NCBI RefSeq assembly: GCF_017912535.1
Contig: NZ_JAERQK010000004.1
Location: forward strand, 212,282-276,281
Length of the DNA: 64,000 nucleotides
Direction of reading: 5' to 3'
DNA from: Motiliproteus sediminis
Lineage (GTDB): Bacteria > Pseudomonadota > Gammaproteobacteria > Pseudomonadales > Balneatricaceae
Position numbers and translations under genes: made by a program
Shown here: piece by piece, positions 35,163 to 43,983 of the stretch
Layout of the letters: every line of letters starts with the position of its first letter
How positions within the stretch are numbered: the first letter of the stretch is position 1
The notes under the pieces: generated by a model
The model's input: only the letters and a program-made list of their open reading frames with translations
The model's database searches: none
What the model was told of the DNA's origin: nothing

Positions 35163-35191
35163 ATGATAGGGAAACAGCCCGTAAAACACAA
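35163..35191 (-). promoter_or_regulatory. sigma-70 promoter of tRNA-Pro
   Basis: On the minus strand TTGTGT (35191-35186) and TATCAT (35168-35163) are spaced by 17 bases. The discriminator after the -10 is GC-rich (TCCCCGCGC), the hallmark of promoters shut down by ppGpp and DksA. Confidence 0.65.
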
Positions 35192-35223
35192 CCGTTTTAT
35201 GACAAAATCTTTGTGTTCTCGGC

Positions 35224-35940
35224 TTAGCTGATTAGGCTGAAGCAGAGTGGCAGCAATAGGGCGGTCAGCGCGCCTGTCAGCCCCATGGCCAGGCTGGAGA
35301 ATGCGCCGGCTTTGGCACTGATTTCAAAGGCCTGGGCGGTCGCGATACCGTGGCCGTTAAGGCCCATGACGAAGCCCAGTACTCGGTCATCATCGCCTTT
35401 GATCCAGCGCCAGAACAGCGGCGTCAGTAGCGAGCCCAGCACGCCGGTGAGCGCAACGATGCCGACCGCAAGGCCTACCAGACCACCCAGTTGCTCGGTC
35501 AGCGATACGGCGATGGGGGCGGTGACCGATTTGGGCGCTAGGGAGAGCAGAACGGTGGTATCGGCGCCCAGGCTCCAGGCAATCGCTAGCGACAGGCCGG
35601 CGGCCAGCGGCGCGCCGACCAGCAAGGTGACTGTGATCGGTATCAGCGCGGCGCGGATGTGATGAAACTGCAGAAATAGCGGGATGGCCAGAGCGACGGT
35701 GGCCGGGCCGAGCAGGAAGCTAATCCAGCGCGCGCCCTGGTAATACTGCTGATAGTTTATCGGCAGCAGGTAGATCACCGGGACCAGTAGCAGGCTGCCG
35801 GCAACGATCGGAGGCAGCCAGGGGGGGCGTTTCAGGCGCTGATACAGCCAGACACCGCCCTGAAACGCGAGCAGGGTGATGGCCACCGGCAGCAACGGGG
35901 TTTTTGCCAGGTGCTCGATCAGTCCGGCCAGCAGCTCCAT
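35224..35940 (-). CDS. lrgB: LrgB/CidB family membrane protein
   Basis: A 238-residue polytopic inner-membrane protein. The family segment SLAPKSVTAPIAVSLTEQLG and the late GLNGHGIATAQAFEIS are clear. LrgB works with LrgA; the pair resembles holin/antiholin systems and in some bacteria transports small metabolites such as pyruvate or glycolate. The ATG at 35940 overlaps the lrgA stop (ATGA), which sets the start. tRNA-Pro lies downstream in the same direction. Confidence 0.92.
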   Translation of the reverse strand: MELLAGLIEHLAKTPLLPVAITLLAFQGGVWLYQRLKRPPWLPPIVAGSLLLVPVIYLLPINYQQYYQGARWISFLLGPATVALAIPLFLQFHHIRAALIPITVTLLVGAPLAAGLSLAIAWSLGADTTVLLSLAPKSVTAPIAVSLTEQLGGLVGLAVGIVALTGVLGSLLTPLFWRWIKGDDDRVLGFVMGLNGHGIATAQAFEISAKAGAFSSLAMGLTGALTALLLPLCFSLIS

Positions 35941-36284
35941 CAGTGCTTCTCCGCTGGCATCAGGCGGCGCATCAGCCACAGGCAGATCAGGATGCTGACG
36001 GCGGTGCCGATCACCACGGCGAGCAGCAGTGGCAACCACTGGCCCTGCATCCGTTCGCCCAGAAAAAACAGGCCCACGCCTCCGGGTAGCAGTAACAGCG
36101 ACAACAGGCTGATCAGGGTGTGGCTGGTGCGCTCGAGCTGGTCATCCAGGTGCTGGCGAATCATCAGCCACAGAAACAGCAGTAGCATGCCCAGTACGTT
36201 GCCGCTGATGGGGATGCCGGTCAGGTAGTGCAGGGTTTCGCCCAGCAGCCAGAACAGCAGGATCTGGGTCATTGCCTTGATCAT
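35940..36284 (-). CDS. lrgA: LrgA/CidA family membrane protein
   Basis: A 114-residue protein with about four membrane helices. The family motif GIPISGNVLGMLLLFLWL lies at about 23-40 and LLLLPGGVGLFFL at about 62-74. It forms the small partner of LrgB. Which of the Lrg or Cid roles it plays cannot be told. It is divergent from zapE with 111 bases between, where no clear promoter consensus stands out. Confidence 0.9.
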   Translation of the reverse strand: MIKAMTQILLFWLLGETLHYLTGIPISGNVLGMLLLFLWLMIRQHLDDQLERTSHTLISLLSLLLLPGGVGLFFLGERMQGQWLPLLLAVVIGTAVSILICLWLMRRLMPAEKH

Positions 36285-36395
36285 GTCGAAGCGTGTCGTT
36301 AAGGGTTCGGGGCGCTAGTGTAAGCGGATCGGCTAATTGATAAAACACGTCCTTATGGTTAAAGTGGCGCCGTTTTTTCTTACCGAAGTGCGATC

Positions 36396-37502
36396 ATGAC
36401 TCCGCTTGAACGCTATCAGCAGGACCTGCAACGCGACGATTTCCAGTACGACGCATCTCAGGAGCAGGCGGTGCGCCATCTGCAGCGTCTCTATGACGAC
36501 CTGCTGGCACGTCGCAGCCGGCCGCAGCCGACCTTGATGGCGAGGCTGGGTAACCGCTTCAAGAAGCAGACGCCGGTGCCGGTCAGGGGGCTCTATTTCT
36601 GGGGCGGGGTCGGGCGTGGCAAGACCTACCTGATGGATACCTTCTACGATAGTTTGCCGTTTTCCACCAAGATGCGTACCCACTTTCACCGCTTTATGCA
36701 GCGGGTACACGCGGAATTGAAGCTGCTGGCGGGGGAGAAAAACCCGCTGGATATCGTGGCGGGCAAGTTTGCTTCTGAAGCGGAGGTTATCTGCTTCGAT
36801 GAGTTTTTCGTTTCCGACATCACGGATGCCATGATCCTGGGCGGGCTGATGGAAAAGCTGTTTGGTCATGGCGTGGCGCTGGTGGCGACCTCCAATATTG
36901 TGCCTGACCGGTTGTACGAGAACGGTTTGCAGCGGGCCCGTTTTCTGCCCGCGATTGCCTTGCTGAACATGCATACCGAGGTGGTCAATGTCGACAGCGG
37001 GGTGGATTACCGTTTGCGCGCGCTGGAGCAGGCCGAACTTTACCACTCGCCGCTGGATGAGGCGGCGGATGAAAGTCTCAATCGCAGCTTCGAGAGTCTG
37101 GCGCCGGACCTGCGCGAGGCGATCAACGGTCAGTTGCTGGAGATCAACGGGCGCCCGATTCACAGTCGGCGCTGCTGTGAGGATGTGGTCTGGTTCGATT
37201 TCGAGGCGCTGTGTGACGGCCCTCGCAGCCAGAACGACTACATCGAGATTGCCAAGCAGTACCACGCGGTGCTGATCTCCGATGTGCCGCAGTTGGGCGG
37301 TCAGCGCGATGATCAGGCGCGCCGCTTCATCAATCTGGTGGATGAGTTCTACGACTGTGGGGTCAAGTTGATTCTCTCGGCCGAAGTGGCGCTGACCGAA
37401 CTCTATGCCGGTGGGCGGCTCGAGTTTGAGTTCGAGCGCACCACCAGCCGTCTGCTGGAGATGCAGTCGCACGAGTATCTCGCTCGCGCCCACCGCCTCT
37501 AA
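36396..37502 (+). CDS. zapE: cell division AFG1-like ATPase ZapE
   Basis: The product has 368 residues and is an AAA-type ATPase. Walker A is GGVGRGKT (70-77) and Walker B is VICFDEFFV (about 130-138), followed by the sensor-1-like VATSNIVPDRLY. In E. coli ZapE acts at the Z-ring late in division and under low oxygen. It lies between lrgAB (divergent) and the mechanosensitive channel gene (convergent, 13 bases apart). The protein is cytosolic. Confidence 0.93.
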   Translation: MTPLERYQQDLQRDDFQYDASQEQAVRHLQRLYDDLLARRSRPQPTLMARLGNRFKKQTPVPVRGLYFWGGVGRGKTYLMDTFYDSLPFSTKMRTHFHRFMQRVHAELKLLAGEKNPLDIVAGKFASEAEVICFDEFFVSDITDAMILGGLMEKLFGHGVALVATSNIVPDRLYENGLQRARFLPAIALLNMHTEVVNVDSGVDYRLRALEQAELYHSPLDEAADESLNRSFESLAPDLREAINGQLLEINGRPIHSRRCCEDVVWFDFEALCDGPRSQNDYIEIAKQYHAVLISDVPQLGGQRDDQARRFINLVDEFYDCGVKLILSAEVALTELYAGGRLEFEFERTTSRLLEMQSHEYLARAHRL

Positions 37503-37515
37503 GTTTTCTGAACCT

Positions 37516-39225
37516 TTATCCTGATGCGCCGGATTTGCCGGCAATGGTGCTGAGTTCCATCGGTCCGGCCGGGTACAGGTGCACATCTCGTTGCGGGAAG
37601 GGGATGTTGAGTCCTTCGCTATCGAGGCGCAGTTTTACCTCGCGGGTGACGTCCCAGTAGACCTCCCAGTAATCCTCGGTTTTCACCCAGGGGCGAACGA
37701 TAAAGTCCACCGACGACTCCCCCAGGTTGTGCAGTTTGACTACCGCAGCCGGTGATTTCAGTACCCGGTCGTGCTGCTCCAGAATGGAGCGGAAGATCCG
37801 CTCGGCGTGTTCAATGTCGTCGCTATAGGCGATCCCGAACACCATGTCGACGCGGCGTGTTTTCTGTGCGGTAACATTCTTGATCACATCACCCCAAATC
37901 TTGTTGTTGGGGATCATCAGGGTTTGATTGTCGACCGTCAGGATGGTGGTAGAGACCAGGCTCATCCCTTTAACTTCGCCATAGACACCGGCGGCTTCCA
38001 CCATGTCGCCAACGTCGTAGGGGCGATAGATCAGGATCATCATGCCGGAGGCAAAGTTGCCCAAGGTGTCCTGCAGCGCGAAGCCGATAATAAACCCGAC
38101 CACGCCGAGGCCCGCCAGCAGTGGCCCGAGTGATATGCCGATCTGTGAGAGCGCAATCAGAACGCCGAGCAGCATCACCAGTCGGCTGGCGATGGAGGTC
38201 ACCATCTCTTTCATCAGCGATGACAGGTTGAGGTTGGAGCGTTTGAATGAGCGCAGTATCAGCCGTTCCGCCAGTCGGGACAGAAACCGGAATAGCGCCA
38301 GGATGGCAAGGAAGATCAGCACCTTGAACAGGATTTCGATGCCGTTGTCGGCAAAATAGGTAACCAGCGTCTCGCTCCAGCGGCTGAGAATTTGCGAGGC
38401 GAGCTGAATGTCCAGCATGTCGGGGGTGATTTCGCCGCTGAGGCTGATCAGGTGTTGTTGATACTCGTCGGTGGCGATGTCGAGTTGTTGCATCAGAGCG
38501 ATGCTCTTGCGCAGGTGTTCGATGGTGAGTTTGTTGCGCTCGATCAGGATATCTTTCTGCAGCAGCAGGGCGTCGTCCTTGGGGGTTACCTTCAGCAGCC
38601 GGTTGAGATCGCTGAGCTTGTTGCGGTTGACCTCCAGCGTGCCGACCGCGAGTTGGGCGCGCTCCCTGAGGGTTTTTCTCAGGTATGGCAGAGATACCTT
38701 GTCGTCGAGTCCTATCTGCTGGTTTTTCAGTGTCAGCTCGGTGAAGTGTTCGAGCGCGTTGCTGAGCTTGTTCAGGTGGCCTATGTAGGTGCGCAGTCCG
38801 TCGGCACTTAATTGCTCTTCTTCGGCGCTTTGACGCTGGTAACGAGTCTGCGCCTTGGCGAGGGCGTCGATAATCTGCTGACCAACGGCCAGCAGAATGG
38901 GTGACGCGCGGTCGCGCAGCTCGTCCACGGGAAGGTTATCCTGCTGGCGCTGCTGAATCAGGTCTGCCATTTTGATGAGCTGTTCCAGCGCTGCCAGCTG
39001 CTTTTCGTAAAGTCTGCTGTTGATGGCGGCGGACTCTTCGCCGCTCAGCTCGTTGGCCTGTGCTCTGAGCGTGCTGATCTCCTCTTTCTGGCGCTCGAAG
39101 GTTTGAAACAGCTCGGTGCCAGCCTCGGCAGGCGGTGGGTTGGCTGAGGGCTGGGCTTCAGAGGCGAAGGCGGGCGTGGTGATTAGCAGTAGCGCGCAAA
39201 GCAGGGGTTGGCAAAGCCGGTTCAT
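37516..39225 (-). CDS. MscS family mechanosensitive channel with long periplasmic domain
   Basis: A 569-residue protein. A signal peptide (about 1-21, ending AFA) precedes a coiled-coil-rich periplasmic region (about 35-270). Membrane helices occupy about 290-400, and the MscS core follows: pore helix GVVGFIIGFALQDTLGNFASG and the beta domain with RPYDVGDMVEAAGVYGEV. The long N-terminal part makes it more like the mid-sized MscS-type channels (YbdG/MscK direction) than plain MscS. It likely gates under osmotic downshift, though many such proteins are untested. It is an inner-membrane protein. Confidence 0.9.
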   Translation of the reverse strand: MNRLCQPLLCALLLITTPAFASEAQPSANPPPAEAGTELFQTFERQKEEISTLRAQANELSGEESAAINSRLYEKQLAALEQLIKMADLIQQRQQDNLPVDELRDRASPILLAVGQQIIDALAKAQTRYQRQSAEEEQLSADGLRTYIGHLNKLSNALEHFTELTLKNQQIGLDDKVSLPYLRKTLRERAQLAVGTLEVNRNKLSDLNRLLKVTPKDDALLLQKDILIERNKLTIEHLRKSIALMQQLDIATDEYQQHLISLSGEITPDMLDIQLASQILSRWSETLVTYFADNGIEILFKVLIFLAILALFRFLSRLAERLILRSFKRSNLNLSSLMKEMVTSIASRLVMLLGVLIALSQIGISLGPLLAGLGVVGFIIGFALQDTLGNFASGMMILIYRPYDVGDMVEAAGVYGEVKGMSLVSTTILTVDNQTLMIPNNKIWGDVIKNVTAQKTRRVDMVFGIAYSDDIEHAERIFRSILEQHDRVLKSPAAVVKLHNLGESSVDFIVRPWVKTEDYWEVYWDVTREVKLRLDSEGLNIPFPQRDVHLYPAGPMELSTIAGKSGASG

Positions 39226-39297
39226 CAGGTGTGCCTCTTGGTGGTCAGCGAATCTTTAGCATAGATCCTTGGGTGATAATGGCAGTGAAACCAGGCT

Positions 39298-39325
39298 TTG
39301 CATCGGGTAAATATTTCTCTATAAT
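39298..39325 (+). promoter_or_regulatory. sigma-70 promoter of rplM-rpsI
   Basis: TTGCAT (39298-39303) and TATAAT (39320-39325) are separated by 16 bases. Initiation near 39332 gives a leader of about 160 bases before rplM. Confidence 0.7.
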
Positions 39326-39331
39326 GCGCCG

Positions 39332-39494
39332 TCCGTTTTTGGTAGGCCGGTTTGCCTGCCGCGGTAATCAAGGTATGTAAGTTGTCACGTCAAACCGACA
39401 GCCGTCGATAGAATGCGGTCTGAGGTGTGGCAACCAATAACTATAGGAAACGCCGGGTTCTTAGAGGCCCGGGGAAGACTTAAAGGTCATACAC
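39332..39494 (+). promoter_or_regulatory. long structured leader of rplM
   Basis: The leader starts with a hairpin, GGTAGGC (39341-39347) with GCCTGCC (39354-39360, one G-T pair). A second stem, CCGGG (39453-39457) with CCCGG (39468-39472), ends about 20 bases before the rplM start. Autogenous control by L13 through this mRNA region is known in E. coli; its operation here is inferred. Confidence 0.45.
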
Positions 39495-39923
39495 ATGAAA
39501 ACTGTTAGCACTAAGCCCGCTGAAGTAAAGCGCGAGTGGTTTGTTGTTGACGCAGAAGGTAAAACTCTGGGCCGTCTGGCTACAGAGATTGCCCGTCGTC
39601 TGCGCGGCAAGCACAAGCCCGAGTACACCCCGCACGTTGACGCGGGTGACTACATTGTTGTGATCAATGCGGAAAAAGTTCGCGTGACCGGCAACAAAGC
39701 ACAGGACAAAATGTACCACCGTCACACCGGTTATCCGGGTGGTCTGCGTTCCATGAACTTCAATCAGCTGATCGACCACGCCCCTGAGCGTGTTCTCCAG
39801 TCAGCGGTAAAAGGTATGCTGCCCAAGGGCCCTCTGGGTCGTGCCATGTTCACCAAGCTGAAGGTGTACGCCGGTGGTTCTCACCCGCACGCAGCCCAGC
39901 AACCTCAAGAACTGAACGTTTAA
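39495..39923 (+). CDS. rplM: 50S ribosomal protein L13
   Basis: The product has 142 residues, as in E. coli. It begins [20 protein letters not shown] and contains the typical [22 protein letters not shown] and [12 protein letters not shown] segments. L13 binds 23S rRNA early in 50S assembly. It is the first gene of rplM-rpsI, behind a strong promoter and a structured leader; rpsI follows after 12 bases. Confidence 0.98.
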   Translation: MKTVSTKPAEVKREWFVVDAEGKTLGRLATEIARRLRGKHKPEYTPHVDAGDYIVVINAEKVRVTGNKAQDKMYHRHTGYPGGLRSMNFNQLIDHAPERVLQSAVKGMLPKGPLGRAMFTKLKVYAGGSHPHAAQQPQELNV

Positions 39924-39935
39924 GGAAGGCGGATA

Positions 39936-40328
39936 ATGTCCACTACTCAATACTACGGTACCGGCCGTCGCAAGACCTCCACTGCCCGTGTCTTCCTGAA
40001 GCCGGGCACAGGCAATATCGAAATCAACAAGCGCTCTCTGGAGCAGTACTTTGGTCGTGAAGTTGCGCGCATGATCGTGCGTCAGCCGCTGGAACTGACT
40101 GAAACTGCCGAGAAGTTTGATCTGTACATCACCGTTGAAGGTGGTGGTAACTTTGGTCAGGCTGGCGCCATTCGTCACGGTATCACTCGTGCGCTGATGC
40201 AGTACGACGAAACACTGCGTCCGGTGCTGCGTAAAGCGGGTTACGTTACCCGTGATGCGCGTGAAGTTGAGCGTAAGAAAGTCGGTCTGCGCAAAGCACG
40301 TAAGAAGCCGCAGTTCTCCAAGCGTTAA
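39936..40328 (+). CDS. rpsI: 30S ribosomal protein S9
   Basis: The product has 130 residues and contains [19 protein letters not shown] at the N-terminus. The C-terminal tail KKPQFSKR reaches the P-site tRNA in the 30S head. It is cotranscribed with rplM and followed directly by an intrinsic terminator at 40347. Confidence 0.98.
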   Translation: MSTTQYYGTGRRKTSTARVFLKPGTGNIEINKRSLEQYFGREVARMIVRQPLELTETAEKFDLYITVEGGGNFGQAGAIRHGITRALMQYDETLRPVLRKAGYVTRDAREVERKKVGLRKARKKPQFSKR

Positions 40329-40346
40329 TTTCGCTGGAATATTACG

Positions 40347-40374
40347 AAAAGCCCGCCCAGTTGCGGGCTTTTTT
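40347..40374 (+). terminator. intrinsic terminator of rplM-rpsI
   Basis: AAAAGCCCGC (40347-40356) pairs with GCGGGCTTTT (40363-40372) over a 6-base loop, within a run of six T (40369-40374). It begins 19 bases after the rpsI stop. Confidence 0.93.
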
Positions 40375-40433
40375 GTGCCTGGAATAGGGTTGTTCCTTAG
40401 TATGATGCAGTGCAATAAAAGAGCTGCTCTCAC

Positions 40434-40462
40434 TTGCCAGAAATGGCTATTCCCTATAGAAT
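40434..40462 (+). promoter_or_regulatory. sigma-70 promoter of petABC
   Basis: TTGCCA (40434-40439) and TAGAAT (40457-40462) are separated by 17 bases. Initiation near 40469 gives a leader of about 95 bases before petA. Confidence 0.6.
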
Positions 40463-40563
40463 CTCGGCCATTTTGTAATCCTTGAATTCATGTCTTTGAA
40501 TCATTGCGGCCCAGCGGGGGGAGTTGTTTTCCCTGTGGTGGTCGGTAAATGGGAGAAACCTTG

Positions 40564-41163
40564 ATGAGTACTGAAGGCGTAAACAATGGACGCCGTCGCT
40601 TCCTGGTTGCTTCTACCTCCGCGATTGGAGCAGTAGGGGCGGTCGGTGCAGCGGTGCCATTTGTAGCTTCATGGAATCCCAGTGCAAAGGCTAAGGCTGC
40701 CGGTGCCCCCGTTCGGGCGGACATCAGCAAGCTGGAGCCGGGTCAGCAGATGATCGTAGAGTGGCGCGGTAAGCCGGTCTGGGTCGTTCGTCGTACCAAA
40801 GAAGCGCTGGCGAACCTTGAGAAGCTGAACGACAAAGTTGCCGATCCGAATTCCGAGAAAGATCAGCAGCCGAGTTACATCCCCAAGACCGCTCAGCGCT
40901 CGCTGAAACCGGAGATTGCGGTGATGACCGGTATCTGTACTCACCTGGGTTGCTCTCCTACCTATCGTCCTGAAGTGGCTCCGGCTGACCTGGGTGATGA
41001 CTGGCTGGGTGGTTTCTTCTGTCCCTGTCACGGTTCCAAGTTCGACCTGTCCGGACGGGTTTACGCTGGCGTTCCCGCGCCGACCAACCTGGTGATCCCG
41101 CCGCACTCCTACGAGGGCGACAATGTGCTTGTCATCGGTATCGATCCTGAGGGGGCTGCATAA
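40564..41163 (+). CDS. petA: ubiquinol-cytochrome c reductase Rieske iron-sulfur subunit
   Basis: The product has 199 residues. A twin-arginine signal ([12 protein letters not shown]) precedes a single membrane anchor (about 15-35), as expected for Tat-dependent Rieske export. The 2Fe-2S ligands are complete: C125 and H127 in CTHLGC, C153 and H156 in CPCHGS, with C130 and C155 as the disulfide pair. The ATG at 40564 has GGAG 8 bases upstream and is preferred over an ATG at 40549. It overlaps petB by one base. Confidence 0.96.
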   Translation: MSTEGVNNGRRRFLVASTSAIGAVGAVGAAVPFVASWNPSAKAKAAGAPVRADISKLEPGQQMIVEWRGKPVWVVRRTKEALANLEKLNDKVADPNSEKDQQPSYIPKTAQRSLKPEIAVMTGICTHLGCSPTYRPEVAPADLGDDWLGGFFCPCHGSKFDLSGRVYAGVPAPTNLVIPPHSYEGDNVLVIGIDPEGAA

Positions 41164-42422
41164 TGGGAAATCCTAATCGAAGCAAGGCTGAAAAAGGCCT
41201 GATGCGCTGGATCGATGATCGCTTCCCCGCTACCCAGATGTGGGAAGAGCATCTCAGCAAATACTACGCACCGAAGAACTTCAACTTCTGGTACTTCTTC
41301 GGCTCACTGGCGCTGTTGGTGCTGGTTAACCAGATCGTGACCGGTATCTGGCTGACCATGAGCTACAACCCCTCAGCGGAAGGTGCCTTCGCTTCCATTG
41401 AGTACATCATGCGTGATGTCGAGTACGGCTGGTTGCTGCGCTATCTGCACTCCACCGGTGCGTCTGCGTTCTTCGTGGTGGTTTATCTGCACATGTTCCG
41501 TGGCCTGATGTACGGCTCTTACCGCAACCCGCGTGAGCTGATCTGGATCTTCGGTATGGCCATCTACCTGCTGCTGATGGCAGAAGCCTTCATGGGTTAC
41601 CTGCTGCCCTGGGGTCAGATGTCTTACTGGGGAGCCCAGGTTATCATCTCGTTGTTCGGTGCCATCCCCTGGATCGGTGAAGACCTGCAGCAGTGGATTC
41701 GTGGTGACTACCTGATCTCCGGCATCACCCTGAACCGCTTCTTCTCGCTGCACGTCATCGCCTTGCCGATCGTGCTGCTGGGTCTGGTTGTACTGCACAT
41801 CCTGGCGCTGCATGAAGTGGGCTCCAACAACCCTGACGGTGTTGAGATCAAGAAGAACAAGGATGAGAAGGGTATCCCGGTCGATGGTATTCCTTTCCAC
41901 CCCTACTACTCGGTGAAAGATATCGTCGGTGTGGTGGTGTTCCTGTTTGTCTTCCTGCTGGTGGTGTTCTTCTTCCCTGAGGGTGGTGGTTACTTCCTCG
42001 AGAAGCCCAACTTCGAACCGGCTAACCCGCTGAAGACGCCCGAGCATATTGCCCCGGTATGGTACTTCACTCCCTTCTACGCCATGCTGCGTGCGGTGAC
42101 CTACCCGCTGTTCGGTGTGGATGCCAAGTTCTGGGGTGTTGTGGTCATGGGTGCCGCGATTGCAATCCTGTTCGTGCTGCCCTGGCTGGACAAGAGCCCG
42201 GTTAAGTCGATCCGCTACAAGGGCATGATCTCCAAGGTGATGCTGCTGGTATTCGCGGTCTCCTTCGTGATCCTGGGTGTGCTGGGCGCATTGCCGTCTA
42301 CTCCGGGCCGCACTGTTGTGGCTCAGATCACCACCACCCTGTACTTCGTGTTCTTCCTGGCGATGCCGTGGTACAGCAAGATCGACAAGACCAAACCGGT
42401 TCCTGAGAGGGTGACAGGCTAA
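41163..42422 (+). CDS. petB: ubiquinol-cytochrome c reductase cytochrome b
   Basis: A 419-residue polytopic inner-membrane subunit with two b hemes. Heme-ligand helices carry HSTGASAFFVVVYLHMFRG and HVIALPIVLLGLVVLHILALH. The Qo-site motif reads PVWYFTPFYAMLR, that is PVWY in place of the PEWY of mitochondria and alphaproteobacteria. It oxidises ubiquinol and passes electrons to the Rieske centre and heme bL. It overlaps both petA and petC by one base, so the three are translated as a unit. Confidence 0.97.
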   Translation: MGNPNRSKAEKGLMRWIDDRFPATQMWEEHLSKYYAPKNFNFWYFFGSLALLVLVNQIVTGIWLTMSYNPSAEGAFASIEYIMRDVEYGWLLRYLHSTGASAFFVVVYLHMFRGLMYGSYRNPRELIWIFGMAIYLLLMAEAFMGYLLPWGQMSYWGAQVIISLFGAIPWIGEDLQQWIRGDYLISGITLNRFFSLHVIALPIVLLGLVVLHILALHEVGSNNPDGVEIKKNKDEKGIPVDGIPFHPYYSVKDIVGVVVFLFVFLLVVFFFPEGGGYFLEKPNFEPANPLKTPEHIAPVWYFTPFYAMLRAVTYPLFGVDAKFWGVVVMGAAIAILFVLPWLDKSPVKSIRYKGMISKVMLLVFAVSFVILGVLGALPSTPGRTVVAQITTTLYFVFFLAMPWYSKIDKTKPVPERVTG

Positions 42423-43156
42423 TGAAAAAGCAACTGATTGCGATGCTGTTCGCACTGCTGCCGATGACCGTCTGGGCAGCCGGTGGTGCGAACGTACACT
42501 TGGAGCCTTTCGAGGCGAATCTGGCAGACAAAGAGTCTCTGCAGCGCGGCTTTAAGCTGTTTGTTGAGAACTGTCTCGGTTGTCACTCCGCCAAGTATCA
42601 GCGCTACGAGCGTTCCGCTGATGATCTGGGCATGGACAAGGCCGTGGTTGAGGCCGAGCTGCTGCGCGGTGATCACAAGATCGGTGATCAGATGACCATC
42701 GCCATGGACCCGAAAGACGCCGCTGCGTGGTTCGGTGCGCCTCCGCCCGATCTGACGCTGGAAACCCGCCTGCGCGGTTCCGCTTGGGTGTACACCTACC
42801 TCAAGAGCTTCTACGTTGATGAATCCCGTCCCTGGGGTGTCAACAACAAGGTGTTCAAGGATGTAGGTATGCCTAACGTGCTGCAAGGCATGCAGGGTGT
42901 TCAGGTCTGTAAAGGCGAGCACTGCGAGGAGCTGGAGCTGGTTAAGGCCGGTTCCATGTCCGCCGAAGAGTTCGATAAGGCGATGTACGACCTGACCAAC
43001 TACATGACCTACATGGGCGAGCCTTCCAAGATGATGAGCGACAAGATCGGCAAGTATGCGCTGATCTTCCTGGCCATTCTCTTTGTCTTCGCATACCTGC
43101 TGAAGAAAGAGTACTGGAAAGACGTCTACAGTGGCTCCTGGCGGGAGAAGCACTGA
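42422..43156 (+). CDS. petC: ubiquinol-cytochrome c reductase cytochrome c1
   Basis: The product has 244 residues. A signal peptide (about 1-19, ending VWA) precedes the heme c site CLGCH (51-55). The axial methionine region is in GMPNVLQGM and a C-terminal membrane anchor spans about 213-232. It passes electrons to soluble or membrane cytochrome c in the periplasm. It is the last gene of petABC; sspA follows after 102 bases that include the small hairpin CGCGGCC-GTAA-GGCCGCG (43200-43217). Confidence 0.96.
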   Translation: MKKQLIAMLFALLPMTVWAAGGANVHLEPFEANLADKESLQRGFKLFVENCLGCHSAKYQRYERSADDLGMDKAVVEAELLRGDHKIGDQMTIAMDPKDAAAWFGAPPPDLTLETRLRGSAWVYTYLKSFYVDESRPWGVNNKVFKDVGMPNVLQGMQGVQVCKGEHCEELELVKAGSMSAEEFDKAMYDLTNYMTYMGEPSKMMSDKIGKYALIFLAILFVFAYLLKKEYWKDVYSGSWREKH

Positions 43157-43258
43157 TACAGCAGCCTGTCTGAAGGTTCAGACTACTGCTCATATGCTGC
43201 GCGGCCGTAAGGCCGCGTACGCGTTTCTAACTTGAAAGTAATAGCCAAGGGGATATCC

Positions 43259-43885
43259 ATGGGCGTAATGGCAAAACGTTCCTCAATGACCTTTTTTTCC
43301 GATGGCCTGAGTCATTACAGCCATCGTGTCCGCATCGTGCTGGCAGAGAAAGGTGTGGCGGTCGATATCATCGATAGCGACCCGAACAATCCGCCGGAGG
43401 AGCTGGCTGATATCAATCCGTATAACAGTCTGCCGACGCTGGTCGATCGTGAGCTGGTGCTGTTCGAGCCCAATATCATGATGGAGTACCTCGACGAGCG
43501 CTTTCCGCATCCGCCGCTGTTGCCGGTCTATCCGGTGGCGCGGGCTGAAAGCCGGCTGTTCATCCATCGCATCGAGAAGGACTGGGGTCAGTTGATCGAA
43601 ACGATCCTTACCTCGCTGGACGATGATGCGGTTGAAGAGGCGCGCAAGACGCTGCGTGAGAGTCTGGTGGCGATCGCACCGATCTTCGCCGAGAAGCCGT
43701 TCTTTATGAGTGACGAGTTCACGCTGGTGGATTGCTGCATGGCGCCGCTGTTGTGGCGGCTGGAGCAGCTCGGTATTGAGCTGCCGGGGCAGGCTGGCAA
43801 GCTGATCCAGGCTTACATGGATCGCCTGTTCGAGCGTGATTCGTTCCAGGCCAGTCTCTCTGAAGCGGAAAAAGAGATGCGATAA
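43259..43885 (+). CDS. sspA: stringent starvation protein A
   Basis: A 208-residue protein with a glutathione S-transferase fold but no GST activity expected. SspA binds RNA polymerase and activates acid-resistance and stationary-phase genes in relatives. Conserved parts are SHYSHRVRIVLAEKG, NPYNSLPTLVDRELVLFEP and YLDERFPHPPLLP. The ATG at 43259 has AAGGGG about 6 bases upstream, and an in-frame frame extension to 43232 is unneeded. The petABC-sspA-sspB order is typical. A terminator separates it from sspB. Confidence 0.95.
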   Translation: MGVMAKRSSMTFFSDGLSHYSHRVRIVLAEKGVAVDIIDSDPNNPPEELADINPYNSLPTLVDRELVLFEPNIMMEYLDERFPHPPLLPVYPVARAESRLFIHRIEKDWGQLIETILTSLDDDAVEEARKTLRESLVAIAPIFAEKPFFMSDEFTLVDCCMAPLLWRLEQLGIELPGQAGKLIQAYMDRLFERDSFQASLSEAEKEMR

Positions 43886-43905
43886 GCCGCAAAAGCGGTC
43901 AGGAT

Positions 43906-43936
43906 AAGGGGGATGCGAAGACATCCCCCTTTTTTT
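43906..43936 (+). terminator. intrinsic terminator between sspA and sspB
   Basis: AAGGGGGATG (43906-43915) pairs with CATCCCCCTT (43922-43931) across a 6-base loop, followed by T up to 43936. sspB must therefore be read by leak-through or from its own promoter; TATAAT at 43942-43947 is a possible -10. Confidence 0.92.
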
Positions 43937-43983
43937 ATCGATATAATCGCAATGGAATTAGCGTCAGTCCGCGGAAAGTGTCT

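Noticed and set aside
36333..37586. 417-residue minus-strand frame
   Set aside because: Lies antisense to zapE, has no recognisable domain and shows composition of a codon-position shadow.
43200..43217. Hairpin CGCGGCC-GTAA-GGCCGCG between petC and sspA as a terminator
   Set aside because: No T-run follows, and petABC-sspA are probably cotranscribed; it may only be an mRNA stem.
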